DNA of 38,327 nucleotides from Gnetum montanum (GCA_015680685.1 MNCI01024146.1:102400-140726), one strand, 5' to 3'; numbered from the stretch's first letter, positions 12,299-23,595 are shown. Numbers and translations: made by a program. The notes: generated from the letters alone by a model not told the origin.

Positions 12299-14458
12299 TG
12301 TAGTGACTGAAAATGTTGGTGGCTAGAACACCAAGAGGTCACTAGGCATACAGCCTAACCCTAGATCAGTGTGAGGGTTTTGTTGGAGTAAATGGAAGTA
12401 GGGTGCCTTGAGCGGTCTAGTCGATTAGATAGGGACTTAATCGGTGTACAATAACCTTCCATAAACGATCGTTTTAAAGACGTTATGTGGAAGCTGAGTG
12501 ATAAGTGTCAAACATAAATCGATGAAGAATAATGCAAAATATGAAAATAGCAAAATAAAAATGAAATAGGTTTGACTAAGAAAATGCACAACCCCAAGAT
12601 TGGGGGATCTAATCTTTTCTTGACTGAAGGAGATGCACAACAGATGGGCAATGTGGATAGGCATAACTTACAATGAAGCAGTATGGTCACAGCTCCTTGA
12701 ACTGCTATCAATAGTTTGCTAACAGGGTTCTTCTTCTTACCAAAGCTAATTGTTAGATAGCCAAAATGCCAAAATGCCAACTACCAAAAAGGTAATTCTG
12801 AAGGCCAATAATGCGAAAATCCAACCACGCAATAAAAAATGCCCGAAGCCAACCCCTTGAATGTTGTTTGCTAGGGTATTTATAGAGTCAGATGGAGGAG
12901 AGAAACATGGTTTGAATGCCACATGTCTTGGGTCCCACAAAGTGCAAATGTGATTGTGCTATGCTACTGTGTAATGCTGAATGTGAGACCTGCTATGTTG
13001 TGACCATACCATTTAAGCTGCATGTGCCAGAGTCTAGTGAGCTACCATGTTTGTTACAAGGATTGTGAATAGTGAATGCAAAGTGGAGCCTATGCTCCAG
13101 GACTATGTCTTCCTTGCTCTAGTGAGCAAGATCAAGTATAGGGACAACTTTGGGGATAGTTAAGGTGTACAAAACAGAGTAAGCCTATTGATTTTTTCGT
13201 TTGAATATATGTCGGGACGAGAGTAACTATTTCCAACAAGTTCTAGAGCTAATTGGAGATGTATTGGGGCTTCCACATGAGTGTTACACTATTTACACTG
13301 CCCAGTGTATTGGAGTAGTGTAAACAACCACATGCTATGTTGTTCTACATTCCATAGCATAGTCGCCTATCTTGAAAGGATTCTTTCTTGAAAGCCAAGA
13401 ATACCTATCTGAGACCTGGCCAGGCAAGTAATTACAACTTTTTCTTTCATGTTGAAAGGTGTTGGGACCTCCTTGGGACACTTTGGTGCTTTGTGTCCTT
13501 GCTACGCTGTGCTACACTATGTATCATAGCATAACATAGCAGCCAGGGTGACATGAATCCCTATCTTATTTGCAATTCTTTATCAAGAAACTCTACTTGG
13601 GGCCCTAGGGTGAAGTGGGACATGAAATCTTGGAGGCTGAAGTATAGCCAAGTGAAATCTTCTTGTTGGAACCACCTAGCAGAGGAATTTCATGCATTTT
13701 TATCCTTCCTACGCTATTCTATGCTGCATAGCATAGCATAGTGTAGCATCTAGATTGGCCTGAATTCTGACTTACTTTGTAAACATTTTGTCATGGGATG
13801 TCATTCATGTCCTGGCATGGTAGCAAAGCAAACTTTTTTGACGATTGAAGCATGGGCAAGTAGGTTTACTCCATCAGAGCCATTTGAGTAGGAGTATTGT
13901 CAGAGTTCAACCCTACTACGTTGTGCTTTGCTGCATAGCATAGCACTCTAATTGCAGTGATTTTTAATAAAACTTGCCACATTTTACCATGTCATGTTAC
14001 TCATGAATCAAAGATTAAGTAGGCTAGATATCCTAAAGGACTGAATTATTGTTAATTTTCATCTTGGGTGCTTGATCAGTCTTCCCAAGGCCTGCTACGC
14101 TGTGCAGCATAGCAGGTCTCGTAGTTAGAAAACTTGCCAAACTATTTTGTTCATCTTGAACACTTTTGAAAACTCCTAGCATGATCCTTGGGTAGACCAT
14201 CAGTTAGGTCAAGTGTCAAGATGGGCAAGCTAGAGGGTGTACCAAGCCTATTAGCTCAGGCGATAGAAAATTTGTCAGACTATGCGGTCTACACCTAGTA
14301 CCTCTTTCATGTAAACTGGCCTTGTGGTTGGGTGCCACGTTGACTATACTATAGAGGTATTGTTTGTATGGTCCAACATGACATCATGCTTGTGGGGACC
14401 CTTGCCCAAATCCTAGGATTATTGAATCATGAGATTCCTAAAATTTTATTGTGTTTCA
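12299..14458 (-). repeat. 3' LTR of the Tat element (2160 bp)
   Basis: This is collinear with 29941-32110. On the plus strand it opens with TGTAGTGACT and closes with GTGTTTCA, so the TG/CA ends are intact. A TATA box on the minus strand lies at 12877-12885. Towards the high-coordinate end (U3) there are several foldback motifs built from GCTACGC/GCGTAGC, for example near 13500, 13710, 13920 and 14095. Open frames at 12437-12940 are LTR sequence and not genes. Confidence 0.93.
12877..12885 (-). promoter_or_regulatory. TATA box of the 3' LTR
   Basis: The minus strand reads CTCTATAAATACCC. The same motif is kept at the matching place in the other LTR (30519-30527). This sets the U3/R side: U3 runs from the high-coordinate LTR end to here, about 1.58 kb, and R-U5 covers the remaining 0.58 kb. 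Confidence 0.75.
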
Positions 14459-14472
14459 ATGGCCCCTCTTTG
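14459..14472 (-). other. Polypurine tract of the Tat element
   Basis: On the minus strand CAAAGAGGGGCCAT directly precedes the TG of the 3' LTR. A purine run at this place is the expected primer for plus-strand DNA synthesis. The last bases before the LTR (CCAT) are not pure purine, probably through decay. Confidence 0.8.
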
Positions 14473-15890
14473 TTGACGTCTGGAGGATCTACCCAAGAGA
14501 CGTTGACAAAGAATACAAAACACCATGAAGAATAAAACATCAACATCATTCTTTAGTGTTTGTTCAAATGACACTTCACTATGTTTGAGATTACTGGGAG
14601 AGTGATGTAGGATAGGTCGTAAGGGATGGAGTTGAGAAAATAGGTTTGGGGAAGAAATGAGTGTAAGATGCGATGCCTTGAAAAACTGTTGTCATAGCGT
14701 GATCCCTCGTTGGAGTGCTTATGATGGAGTCAACACACATGGGTGTCTTTCTTTGTTGGTCTTTGACCTCTCACTGGAATGCTTAGAGATGGTCAATTTA
14801 TGGCCAAAGCGATTGTTAAGTAGCACAATGTGCCATTTGTTGTGCCATTTTTTGAGCTTTTCTACTCCTTTTACATTTTTGTGCTTTTCTTTTGCTGTAC
14901 ACCCATGTTCACTTGCAAGCAACCTATTGTTGTAGGACAGGTGTTCATCCATGTGGGGACTTGACCTAGCTATAGATGCTTCCCATGAGGTGATTTGCAT
15001 TATGCCCAACATGGACTTGAGGGTTGGGCATGTGAAGGGGCTTTATGTGCATTGGGAAAGCTGTTGAAAGGGGATATGGAAAATTGAAAGTATAAGGAAT
15101 GGAGATTAAACTAGCTGAAAGGGAGAATAGGGTGCGCACTCCCAAGTAGCTAAGCTAATTAGAGCAATTACTTCAGAACAATGTAGTGTCTTGCTCTCGT
15201 GGTGAAATGCATCTTTGAAGAACACCATCTTGGCTTGTATCCTGCAAAAAATATAGAGATAAAACAAAAAAAAAGCAACCATCCAGTGAAGTGAGGACAA
15301 AGTCTCACTTACTTTGGACACTACCAGAGTGGAAAGTGTTGTCTCTAAAGTGTGTGATGTCCAAATCAGGAAGGCTAGTACAAATCCTAGCCATGGCAAG
15401 CTAGAAATGGTGGTACTGAAAAGACTATGAGCAATGGTGATGAAGGTGCTTAGGATTCCTCACCCAAGGTAAACATCATGCAGTCTAGCTACAAGGTGAG
15501 AAGCCTAATAGCTAAACACCTCTTAGAATAGGACGATGGTGAGGACTGGAGGATGGAAATCTTATGGTTGGGCCATAATAGTGTTGGAACTCTAGCAGTA
15601 AGTGTTGAAGGAAAGAGCTACTACTAGGATGAGTGGTTGTGGTTGCGGTAGCTCTAGAAGGTGAACAAGATGTCAGATGACATCTCCAGAAGATCCAAAA
15701 AATGCTAGGGGTAGTGATGCTACATGTGTTCTAGAGGATTTTTCCATAGCAATGTGAACTGCATTCTCGAATTGCAATGTCCCACCCCATGTTATCTAGA
15801 AGTTTTAGAGTATGCACTTTCAGTTGTTCACAGGAGTCACATGTGTGCACTGGGAAGTGTTGCGCTACCAACCCAGTTTACAGTCTTGGT
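14473..15890 (-). other. 3' untranslated region of the Tat element
   Basis: No domain was recognised between integrase and polypurine tract. Open frames of 92-97 codons on both strands (14657-14935 plus, 14719-15012 minus, 15106-15399 minus) overlap or lack motifs and look like chance. Tat elements often carry long variable 3' regions, and this fits that pattern. Confidence 0.6.
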
Positions 15891-15894
15891 AGAC

Positions 15895-16215
15895 TATCAG
15901 ATGTGCTAGTTTAAGGTCGCAACAGATTGTGATGTGCTAATTTAAGATCCTAGAAGACTGCTGTGCTAGTTTAACATCATAGCGGATAGTAGAGGGCCAG
16001 TTTAAGGTTGTAGTGGACCATGTTATGGGTGCTAATTTTATGTCATAGCCCAAGGATGTGGTATGCTAGTTTAATGACATGGTGGATGTGCTATGCTAGT
16101 TTATAGTAATAGTGGACTATCTTTGCCAGTTTTACATTGTAGCAGATGATCTTTGCTAGTTTTACGTTGTAGCGGATGATCTTTACTAGTTTGAAATCGT
16201 AGCGGACGTTCTACT
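15895..16215. repeat. Tandem repeat array, about ten units of 30-34 bp
   Basis: Successive units begin with TGCTAGTTTAAGGT or a close variant and continue with a CATAGCGGA-like block. The last three units share TTTTAC-TTGTAGC-GATGATCTTT. The array starts shortly after the end of the integrase frame. The core motif TAGTTTAAGGTCATAGCGGAC also forms the arrays at 19830-20165 and 25360-25570. Tandem repeats in the 3' region are known for Ogre-like elements and can seed satellite DNA. Confidence 0.85.
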
Positions 16216-16229
16216 TACCTTGGTTCGTA

Positions 16230-17560
16230 TCTGATGTATTCCTTTGCTTCAAACATAGTATGGCTTAAGATATAAGTGGTTAATGGGATTTATGAACTTG
16301 TTTCCATCCATATTAGCTAGTTTGAAGGCCCCAATCTCATTGGATTTCGTAACTACAAAAGGGCCTTCCCAATTTGCTAAGAATTTGTTTATAGGTTCAT
16401 GGACAACCTTGAGGACTAGGTTCCCCTTTTTTATTGGCTATTGATGTAGGTTGCAATGATGCTTCTACCATTATTTATCATGGTACCATTCCATGCGAAT
16501 GAGTGTTTGGGCATGCTCCTCCTCTATGGAGTTAAGATCAATGATCCTTGACTCATTGTTTTGATTCTCTCATCCATAATGTTCGAAAGGTTCATTTGAA
16601 GTGATGGAACCTGTAGTTTAAGAGGTAACATCACTTCAGATCCATAAACAAGGATATAAGGAGTATTACTTGTAGCTATTCTACAGATCGTGCGGTAAGC
16701 CCACAACATGTAGAGGATTTGCTCATGCCATCACCTCTTATTGCTATTGAGCATCTTTTTGAGAAGGTTGATAATGGCTTTGTTTGTTGCCTCTACTTGA
16801 CTGTTGGCCTATGGGTAGTACGGTGATGAAAAAGAGTGTTTGATGCCAAGGTTATCACAAAAGGTTTTAGTTTCTATGCTACTAAATTTTGGCCCATTTT
16901 CCATCACAATAGTCATGGCAAGACGAAACCTTGTTACTATGTTATCTAAGATAAAGTGGAAAACCTGCTGAGATGTGGTCTTTCTTAGGGGAATAGCCTC
17001 TACTCACTTTGTGAAATATTTAGTTGCAGTAATAATCAAGCTATGCCCTGTAGAAGACTTAGGTGTGATGGGTCCTATAATATCTAGTCCGTAATGGTGG
17101 AATGGCCACGTAATCTGTGTAGGATGTAATTCAGTGGGTGATACATGTATAAGGTTTGCATGGCATTGACATACATCACACGTCCTAGCTTTGGCAAGGA
17201 AATCTCATTTGATGTAAGGCCAGTAGCATCCTAGGTATCTAATTTTTGTTATCATAGCCCTAGGGGCTATGTGTCCTCTACATAGTCCCTCATGGACTTC
17301 GTTAAAATTTTTTTGTGCTTCTCCCCAACCAACACAAGTTAGCAATATCCCATCAAAGGAGCATTTGCATAAGGTGTTATCTCCTATGAGGACATACTGC
17401 CAAGCTCTCTTTCATATTGCATCCTTTTGAGCAGATGTCAAGCCATGTGGGTGTTCACCGTGTTGAAGGTAAGCTTTAATGTTGGCATACCATTCTTCAA
17501 TATCTGTTGCATTTACAGCTGCAATGTGTGCCTCTTAAGTAATAGGATCTATGCATTCTA
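16230..17560 (-). pseudogene. Integrase domain of the Tat element
   Basis: The HHCC zinc domain shows VHEGLCRGH (about 17273-17300) and CDVCQCH (17160-17180). The core shows YGLDIIGPI with the first aspartate (17082-17084), and IVMENGPKF where the second catalytic aspartate has become glutamate (16900-16902). The third acidic residue is in ANSQVEATNKAI (glutamate at 16791-16793). MLWAYRTICR and VYGSEVMLP follow (16709-16600). Stops include those in CYWPYIK-stop-DF and SPYYP-stop-AN. The D-to-E change and the stops make it inactive. It joins the archaeal-type RNase H upstream without a clear gap. Confidence 0.9.
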
Positions 17561-18010
17561 TTATCGAAGTGGGCTAACTTGCAAATAGGTGCAGGGGCAC
17601 ATTCAATGCTAACATGGCTAGTGCATCAACTATGGTGTTCTCGTTATGAGGCACATGTTGAACATCTAGTGTTGTGAACTACTTTAGTAAATTCTTAGCT
17701 AGATTGCAATAAGGTTGCAAATGTGAAGCTTTGTAAGCATAGACTTCAATGATCTGGTTGACAACTAATTGTGAGTCACCCTGGACTACTAAATGTTGGA
17801 TCTTTAGCTCTTGAGCTGCTAAGAGGCCTCTAAGGAGTCTTTCATACTCACCTACATTGTCCATACAAAGGAATGTAAAGTGATAAGCAAAGGGTCAAAT
17901 TTCCCTAGAGGTAAGTGTAATAACTTTGGTGGCACTACCACCTCGTGTAGTTGAAGTGCCATCAAAATGTAAAGTTGGCTCAAAATCAGATGGTACAAGG
18001 TTTAGGCTAT
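17561..18010 (-). pseudogene. Second, archaeal-type RNase H domain (aRH) of the Tat element
   Basis: A second RNase H lies after the usual one. It shows LHFDGTSTTRGGSA with the first aspartate (about 17960), DNVGEYERLLRGL with the active-site glutamate (about 17845), VVQGDSQLVVNQI with an aspartate (about 17780), and HVPHNENTIVDALA with the last aspartate (about 17620). All four acidic positions are kept. A TAG after TLTSREI and another after AKNLLK break the frame. A dual RNase H of this type marks the Tat lineage (Ogre, Retand and relatives). Confidence 0.92.
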
Positions 18011-18600
18011 TGGTGTGTTCATCCAGGAATTCAGGTTCTATTATTACTTGATCATCAATGGGTGAAGTTGTAAGATATGTGGTTATTTCTTGACCCTTTG
18101 TTGATGATTGTGCCACATAATGTAAATTTAATTCCGTCATTATAGCTTTCCATCGGGCTATCCTACTGCTCTCGTATAAGTTAGTTGTGATAGCCCAAAG
18201 TATGTTGCTCTTGCATATGATGTTAGCTTTGTTGCAAAACAAGTAATGTCTCCACTTTTTGAGCACAAACACTAGGGCAAGACAATATTTTTCTACCTCA
18301 TTGTACTTTGCCTTGTAAGTTATTAATGCATGGCTTCTGTAATAGACTAGGATTTTGGACCCATCATCTCTTTTTTGACATAACAATGCCACAGTAGATG
18401 TGTCCAAAGTAGCAAGGTAGATATAGAAAGGCTTATTCCTTTGTGGTGGGTAAACAATTGGGAGATGAAAAAGCTCTTTCTTTAGATTATCAAAGGCTTG
18501 TTGACATTGATCTATCCATTCAAAGTTGACCCCCTTCTTAAGTAGGTGTTGCATGGGGTATAGTTTGTCTGTCAACCTTGTGATAAACCTTCTGATAAAC
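18011..18600 (-). pseudogene. First RNase H domain of the Tat element
   Basis: After the RT connection (FEWIDQCQQAFDNLKKEL) come PFYIYLATLDTSTVALL (18440-18385), YYRSHALITYKAKYNEVEK, CLALVFVLKKWRHYL and ARWKAIMTELNLHYV, ending in KGQEITTYL. This is the typical Tat order. The 263-codon stretch 18686-17895 is free of stops and is the longest open piece of the pol, covering the RT end, this domain and the start of the next. Confidence 0.92.
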
Positions 18601-19772
18601 TGCACTCTACCTTGCAACCTGCACAATTCTTTAAGGGTTGTAGGGAGTGCTAAGTTGACGATGGCCCTCACTTTATTTAGCTCCACTCATATCCCTATTT
18701 CCAACACTACAAAGCCTACGATGCATCCAGTTTTAACTCTGAAAACATATTTCTTAGGGTTGAGGTGCAAGTAATATCCATGACAATGTTGGAGGACTAT
18801 ATTGAGATTGTTGGGATGATTGATAGCTTCCTTATACTTGACTACTATGTCATCCACATAATCGTTCAATCTCTCTAAGAGGTAGTTGCTAAAAATGTAT
18901 GTCATCACTTGTTGGTAAGTTGCTCCAGCGTTTTTGAGTCCAAAGTGCATCATTGTATACTAGAAGGTTCCCCAAGGGGTCATAAAAGTGGTTACCAATT
19001 GATGCTTCAGGCTTATACGGATCTAGTTATTGCGTGAGAACTGATCCATGAAGGATAGTAAGGCATGACCAGCCGTAGTGTCGATAAGTTGATCAATACT
19101 TGCCAATGGAAAGTCATCTTTAATCATTGATTTGTTTAGGTCTCAAAAGTCTATAAAAATTCATATACCTCCCATTTTCTTAGAAACTACAATGATGTTT
19201 GATACCCATTCTGAGTAATCAACCACCCAGATGAAACCAACTTGATAAAGCTTGGTGATTTTATCATGTCCAGCTAGTGCAATCTTCGGTTTGATTTTAC
19301 GAGCCTTTTGCTAAATTGCCTTAACACACGGATCTAGGATAATGTTGTGTTGTATGAGCCATGGGTCCAAGCCCAAAATGTCATCATATGACCATGCAAA
19401 CACCTTAACGTTGTCATGGAGAACTTTCGAGATGTTTTGGTATACCTGTGGATGTAATAGAGAGCTAACTTTTAAGGTTTTTGCTTCCCCTCTAGAGGTA
19501 GTTACAGGGATTTCAATAAGAGGGTCCCCAGTCACATCCCCAACCTCTAAGTCTAAGGCCTAGACCAAATGTTTGGGCTAGTCTAGGGATGTTTCCAAGG
19601 ATGCTACAGTGTTGTGAGAGGATAATTCAAAGTCTACCAATTCTTGATTCAAGAATCTTGTAAATCTGCCGTAGGGACTCGTTAAGGTCAAAGGCAAACA
19701 AAGATCACCATGCATATCCAATTTTTTTATTGGACTTATTACAATAAGAAAATAGACCAAGTTAAGTGATAT
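18601..19772 (-). pseudogene. Reverse transcriptase domain of the Tat element
   Basis: The leader block KVFAWSYDDILGLDP (about 19410-19365) is the Tat-type entry to RT. It is followed by VGFIWVVDYSEWVSNIIVVS, KDDFPLASIDQLIDTTAGH, MMHFGLKNAGATYQQVM and the catalytic NDYVDDIVV (YVDD at 18849-18860). LHLNPKKYVFRV and RLQGRVQFIRRFI follow. Stops are present at about 19312, 19140 and elsewhere, and the frame is split at 18687. The motif order is complete, so only point decay is seen. The coding sequence upstream (19578-19772) reads back to a good 3' splice site and then stops making sense. Confidence 0.92.
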
Positions 19773-19790
19773 CTGTTGGAAATAACAACA
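19773..19790 (-). other. Candidate 3' splice site before RT
   Basis: On the minus strand TGTTGTTATTTCCAACAG precedes the RT-proximal coding sequence. It is pyrimidine-rich and ends in CAG. Ogre elements are known to splice between protease and RT, so this is a sensible acceptor. A donor could be the GTACCT at about 25797-25802 after the protease linker, but I cannot confirm its use. Confidence 0.45.
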
Positions 19791-19829
19791 TGTAACGAAC
19801 ATATGTAAAACAGTAATGTAACATAAGAA

Positions 19830-20165
19830 ATTGCCAGCTTAAGGTCTTGGTGGACTGCCACTATGCAAAATTTGTAAATTGAAATTACTAGTTTCAAGTC
19901 TTAGCAAACTGTAACCATGTAATATTGTGAGATGAATGTTAAAGTTGCTAGTTTAAGGTCATGGCAGACCATCAATGAGTTTAAAATGTAAAAAAAATGT
20001 TAAAATTTTCAGTTGAAGGTCATGGCGGACCGTTAACAGGTATAAAATGTAAAACGAATGTTAAAATTGCTATTTTAAGGTCATGGCAGACCATTAATAA
20101 GACCAAACTATAAGTTAAAATTGCTAGTTTAAGGTCTTTGTAGACCATCAACAGGTTTAAAATTT
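19830..20165. repeat. Tandem repeat array, about six units of 55-61 bp
   Basis: Units begin near GCTAGTTTAAGGTCATGGCA and continue with GACCATCAA and a TTTAAAATGTAAAA tail. The first two units are more diverged. The unit is longer than in the array at 15895 but shares the TAGTTTAAGGTCATGGC core in the same orientation. It lies between the RT-side splice site and the promoter of the antisense gene. Confidence 0.85.
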
Positions 20166-20316
20166 GTAAATATAGAGAAAACATTTTGGTGGACCCACTT
20201 ACTATGCTATTGATGAGTGCTACGTTGTAGTGGGACTACACTATAGTAGTGCTATGTTGTAGGGGTGTCCGATGTTACTCGGGACATGAAAGTGACAAGT
20301 GTTTTACCATGTCAAC

Positions 20317-20325
20317 TATAAATAG
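20317..20325 (+). promoter_or_regulatory. TATA box of the antisense gene
   Basis: The plus strand reads CAACTATAAATAGGGTA. The first suitable ATG of exon 1 is at 20454, about 137 bases downstream, leaving room for a short 5' leader. It faces opposite to the element's LTR promoter. It is separate from the LTR promoters, although the nearby sequence shares GCTACG/GCGTAGC words with LTR U3. Confidence 0.65.
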
Positions 20326-20572
20326 GGTATTACCCCCTAGTAAACTTGTCATTTTCATTGTCAGAGCCCACACTCAAAGCATAGCGTGGTCAAACAGAGA
20401 CAACGTAACAAGCGTAGCATAGCAGTTGGTATGATCAATTTGTGAGCAAGGAAATGGGGTGCAAAAGTAAACACAAGCATCAAGGACTTGCCAAGGTGGA
20501 CGAGGTGAGGGATACTCTAGAGCACCTCTCCAAAGTGCACGTTGAGGAGTAGCCAGAGGCTCTATCCACTTG

Positions 20573-21540
20573 GTAAGTTGTTACACTACCCTTGTTTCCA
20601 TCATGTGATGTATTAGGTTAGATTGCCATTACCATTACGGTTGTCATTGCTGCAACTATTGTCATTGCTTTTGTGACTGTTTTGGCCACTATGCCATGGC
20701 TGTCATTGCTTTGGCCATAGCAACCATTTGGTTGTTACGTTATGGCTACGAGTGGTACCACCCTAGCCGCCATCGTTAAGAATGGTCACTAGACTATTGC
20801 AGGGGTTTGGATGGTTCTGGGTGGTGTAGCACACTCTCAGCGTAGTGTACCACCCTTAGAAGGGATTTTTGGTTTGCGATGTTTCAGAGTGGCATAGCAC
20901 ATGCCTGGCGTAGCGTAGCATGAGCTATGTTTCATGTGATAGGATAGGGTCGAGACAACAGGGATGTTATGAGTTCTTTTTCATTTTTACCAGTAGATTG
21001 TTACATTTTTGTTGTTGTATTAATAGGCTTGTTAGTCCGTTAAGCTGGCAATCTCTTACACTACTATACTATTAGACTTGTAATGCTGCTATGTTATCAA
21101 ATTCTCCATGCTACTAAATTTTCTACACTGCAATGCTTGTTACAATGTTCTTGCTTGTTACATTGTTACATGCCTGATACATGTTGTGCTTGTTGTACTT
21201 GTTCCTTTGCTATGCTACACGAGGTGCAATCGTCTTGCTACGCTGCACGTAACACAGCCATCACCCATATGAGGAAGTGTAACTATTTTTCTATGCTATG
21301 TTGTGTGATCCGTAACTATCACTCTATAGTGTGCACCCACTATTTTATGCTACGTGGCACCTAGCTGCTACACTACACCACACGTGACACTTTGTTACGC
21401 TACATGTAATGTTTAACTCTGTTTTAACAAAGACGTACTATTTTACACCTAAGGAAAATTTGTAAATGGAAGGTTATGCTATGCTACATCAGTGATCATT
21501 ACTTTGACACAGTGCTAATGTTTGGTTCTTTGTCATGCAG
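20573..21540 (+). other. Intron 1 of the antisense gene, rich in GCTACG words
   Basis: The intron runs from GTAAGTTG to TTTGTCATGCAG. It contains many copies of GCTACGCT/AGCGTAGC-like words, such as GGCGTAGCGTAGCATGAGC near 20900 and TTACGCTACATG near 21395. The same words make the hairpins in the LTRs. A 93-codon frame (21083-21364) is Cys-rich because of these repeats and is not a gene. Confidence 0.55.
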
Positions 21541-22366
21541 GGTCATGTTGAAACCCGTTCTTATTGTCCTTGAGCTTGTAGGAGTCCTGTGATGCCTCAG
21601 TAAACTTATGGCCAACATCCCCCCCCCCCCCCCCCCCCCCCCCGGGGGGGGGGNGGATAGCAGGTAGTCTGGTTTTGGGAGGGTGCACAAGACTTCCTAG
21701 AGTTCCTCCTTCGCCATTTTAGTGTGATCATGTAGTCACACTTATCGGCTGAAATAGCTATTGTACTTATAGAAACGTTGTTGCCCGACGCAAATCGGGG
21801 CATTTTATAGTTCATGGCTAATGGGTGGATTAGGGGTGAAGGAGCAGAAGGCTCAGACCAGTGCCCAAGGGGATTCAGGTACCTAAGTTGGATTTGTGAC
21901 ATGCCCAAATACAAATGCTATCATTTATACAACACGTTATATGTTACCCGTCACATGGGCACCTGCTTTCAGAACCCACTTGGAACCATTTACTGTGCCA
22001 ACAAGTGAGTCCTGTGAACATATTTTAAATGTGATGTATGATCTACCTTGCATTAGCCAAAAATGCATACCTTATTCTTGCATGTTTCTAGGTTTTATAT
22101 TGACAAGGGTGGTCTTCATGGTAACATGGATACATTGGTGTTGGCCCACACGGCTCTACAAGAGTTCTTCTCTATCGGGAATGTGCACGCTAGTGTTATA
22201 GAACAAATTTGGCTTAATTTCAAAGCCTATCCAACTAGGTATTCCATGTTTTATGGGAAGTTTAAAGGAGTTGGCTGGTTGGATAGCGAATGGACATCTC
22301 TCCAATCGATTACCATTGAAGACATCCGAGTGGAACTTCCACCATTTCCTGTACCATTTAAACCTG
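21541..22366 (+). other. Exons 2 and 3 of the antisense gene
   Basis: Exon 2 (to 22004) is interrupted by a C-run/G-run with one undetermined base (21618-21654), so its middle is unreliable. Past that, the frame reads FWEGAQDFLEFLLRHFSVIM, IETLLPDANRGIL and CDMPKYKCYHLYNTLY, with TAG stops at about 21737 and 21807. Exon 3 starts at 22092 after TTTCTAG and reads GGLHGNMDTLVLAHTALQEF, YPTRYSMFYGKF and WLDSEWTSLQSITIEDI without a stop. It ends at PFPVPFKP before GTATGT. No family was recognised. Confidence 0.6.
21618..21654. other. C-run followed by G-run with one undetermined base
   Basis: About 25 C are followed by about ten G, with an N at the end. Such a block in an otherwise AT-rich region is most likely a sequencing or assembly fault at a difficult spot, though a real foldback of C and G runs could have caused it. 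Exon 2 and two minus-strand open frames (21499-21690, 21606-21914) that cross it should not be trusted. Confidence 0.8.
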
Positions 22367-22456
22367 GTATGTTTAACTGTGTATTTGCTCTTATGTGTTC
22401 AAGTGATGATTTTCTTTGAATTTTGCTAATAATTTTTGTTTTGCTAACCATTGCAG

Positions 22457-23506
22457 TAACGAGTGAATCCAAAGAGGTTATAATGATCACCTCTAAGCAT
22501 GACGAGACCAACCTCTTCTTCAAGTATGGGGAGGTGGAGGAGACTCAGTGTTGTCTTTGCAATGGAGCCCCAACCACCCTTATTCATAAAATTCAAGAGG
22601 ATAGGCTCATGGATTTATTTTTGGCTATAAATCCAAGTGTCCTAGCTGAAAAAATGCTTTCCCTAGCCGATTCCTTCTTTGAGAACATTGACCGCTTCCA
22701 CACACGTGTTTACAATGTGCAGGTGGTGTTCGAAATTAACAACAAACTATTTGTGGATCTTTTCAGTGTCCCTTCTTATGGTCTCCATGTAAGAGAAAAA
22801 TCTAGAAAAGATGCAAACCATCAAGGGGATATTGAGGAACGGCTAGGGACAAGCAAGGACCAAAGGGGGATTTACATCCACAAGGTCAAGCTAGTAGTGG
22901 CCCTAACTATTTACCCTATCTTCCGTGCCTGTGATTTACCTAAGCTACTCTTCCAAGGGAAAGTCCTTGAAGTGGAGTAGGCTTGGATAATGAGGGAGGT
23001 CATGGAGGAAGGGACCTGTTATAATTGGACCAAGTACCTTTTAGAAGGCTTGCATGCTGAAATGGTCAATCTTCATGAGAATCTTGACTCTCGTTTCAAC
23101 ATGCACTACATCTTTTTCATAGCTTGCTTGCGATGGTTCATATAATTCCTAGTGATTGATGAAAATGATGCCTAGGTATAGCAAGATTGCAACTAGATAT
23201 CTAACCCATGGATTTACCATGTTTTCTGCACCACCTAATCCTAGGATCCCCTGGAAGCTATCAGGGAATCACTTTCAATAACGACGAGGGATCAGGTGGC
23301 ACGATCCTTTCGTGCCTAGGATAGTTTGGGAGAGGCACCTCCTATTAACATAGAAAATATGTTAAGGGGAACACACCTCATTACAGAAACTATGAAAACT
23401 AGGCTGCAACACAAGAAGTGTCGTCCTGCAGAAGAACCTCCCCGTACGAATGAAGAGAGGGAGAAAAAGCTGTGAATCAAAGTTTGCAAGGTGCAACCCC
23501 TAGTTG
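22457..23506 (+). other. Exon 4 of the antisense gene
   Basis: This is the largest exon. It is open for 174 codons to 22977, then shows TAG, TAA and TGA stops (for example 22978, 23143, 23173) while keeping sensible protein texture. Pieces include KYGEVEETQCCLCNGAP, DLFLAINPSVLAEKML, VVFEINNKLFVDLFSVPSYG and YIFFIACLRWFI. The block VFEINNKLFVDLFSVPSYG recalls the V-F-S-x3-I-x2-LL-x-LP pattern of retrotransposon-linked plant transposon proteins, which is only weak evidence. A C-x2-C pair (CCLC) is visible, with no full zinc motif. Confidence 0.55.
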
Positions 23507-23595
23507 GTAAGTGTATTTAATTATCTAATTAGCATCGCATCTCCCATTTTATGTTGAAGTTTCCTACTTATTTGGATCCTATGTTTTATCAAAAG

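Noticed and set aside
12437-12940. Three minus-strand open frames of 64-90 codons
   Set aside because: They lie in R-U5 and the promoter of the LTR, and similar ones occur in the other LTR; no protein motif.
14657-15012. Overlapping open frames on both strands (92 and 97 codons)
   Set aside because: They are complementary shadows in the 3' region of the element without coding texture or motifs.
19830-20165. CRISPR-like array
   Set aside because: The units are plain tandem repeats with drifting sequence and no unique spacers, in a plant nuclear context.
21083-21364. Cys-rich 93-codon plus-strand frame
   Set aside because: It lies in intron 1 and its cysteines come from repeated TGC/TGT words of the GCTACG-type repeat.
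21499-21914. Minus-strand frames with Gly/Pro runs
   Set aside because: They run across the C/G homopolymer and undetermined base and are artefacts of it.
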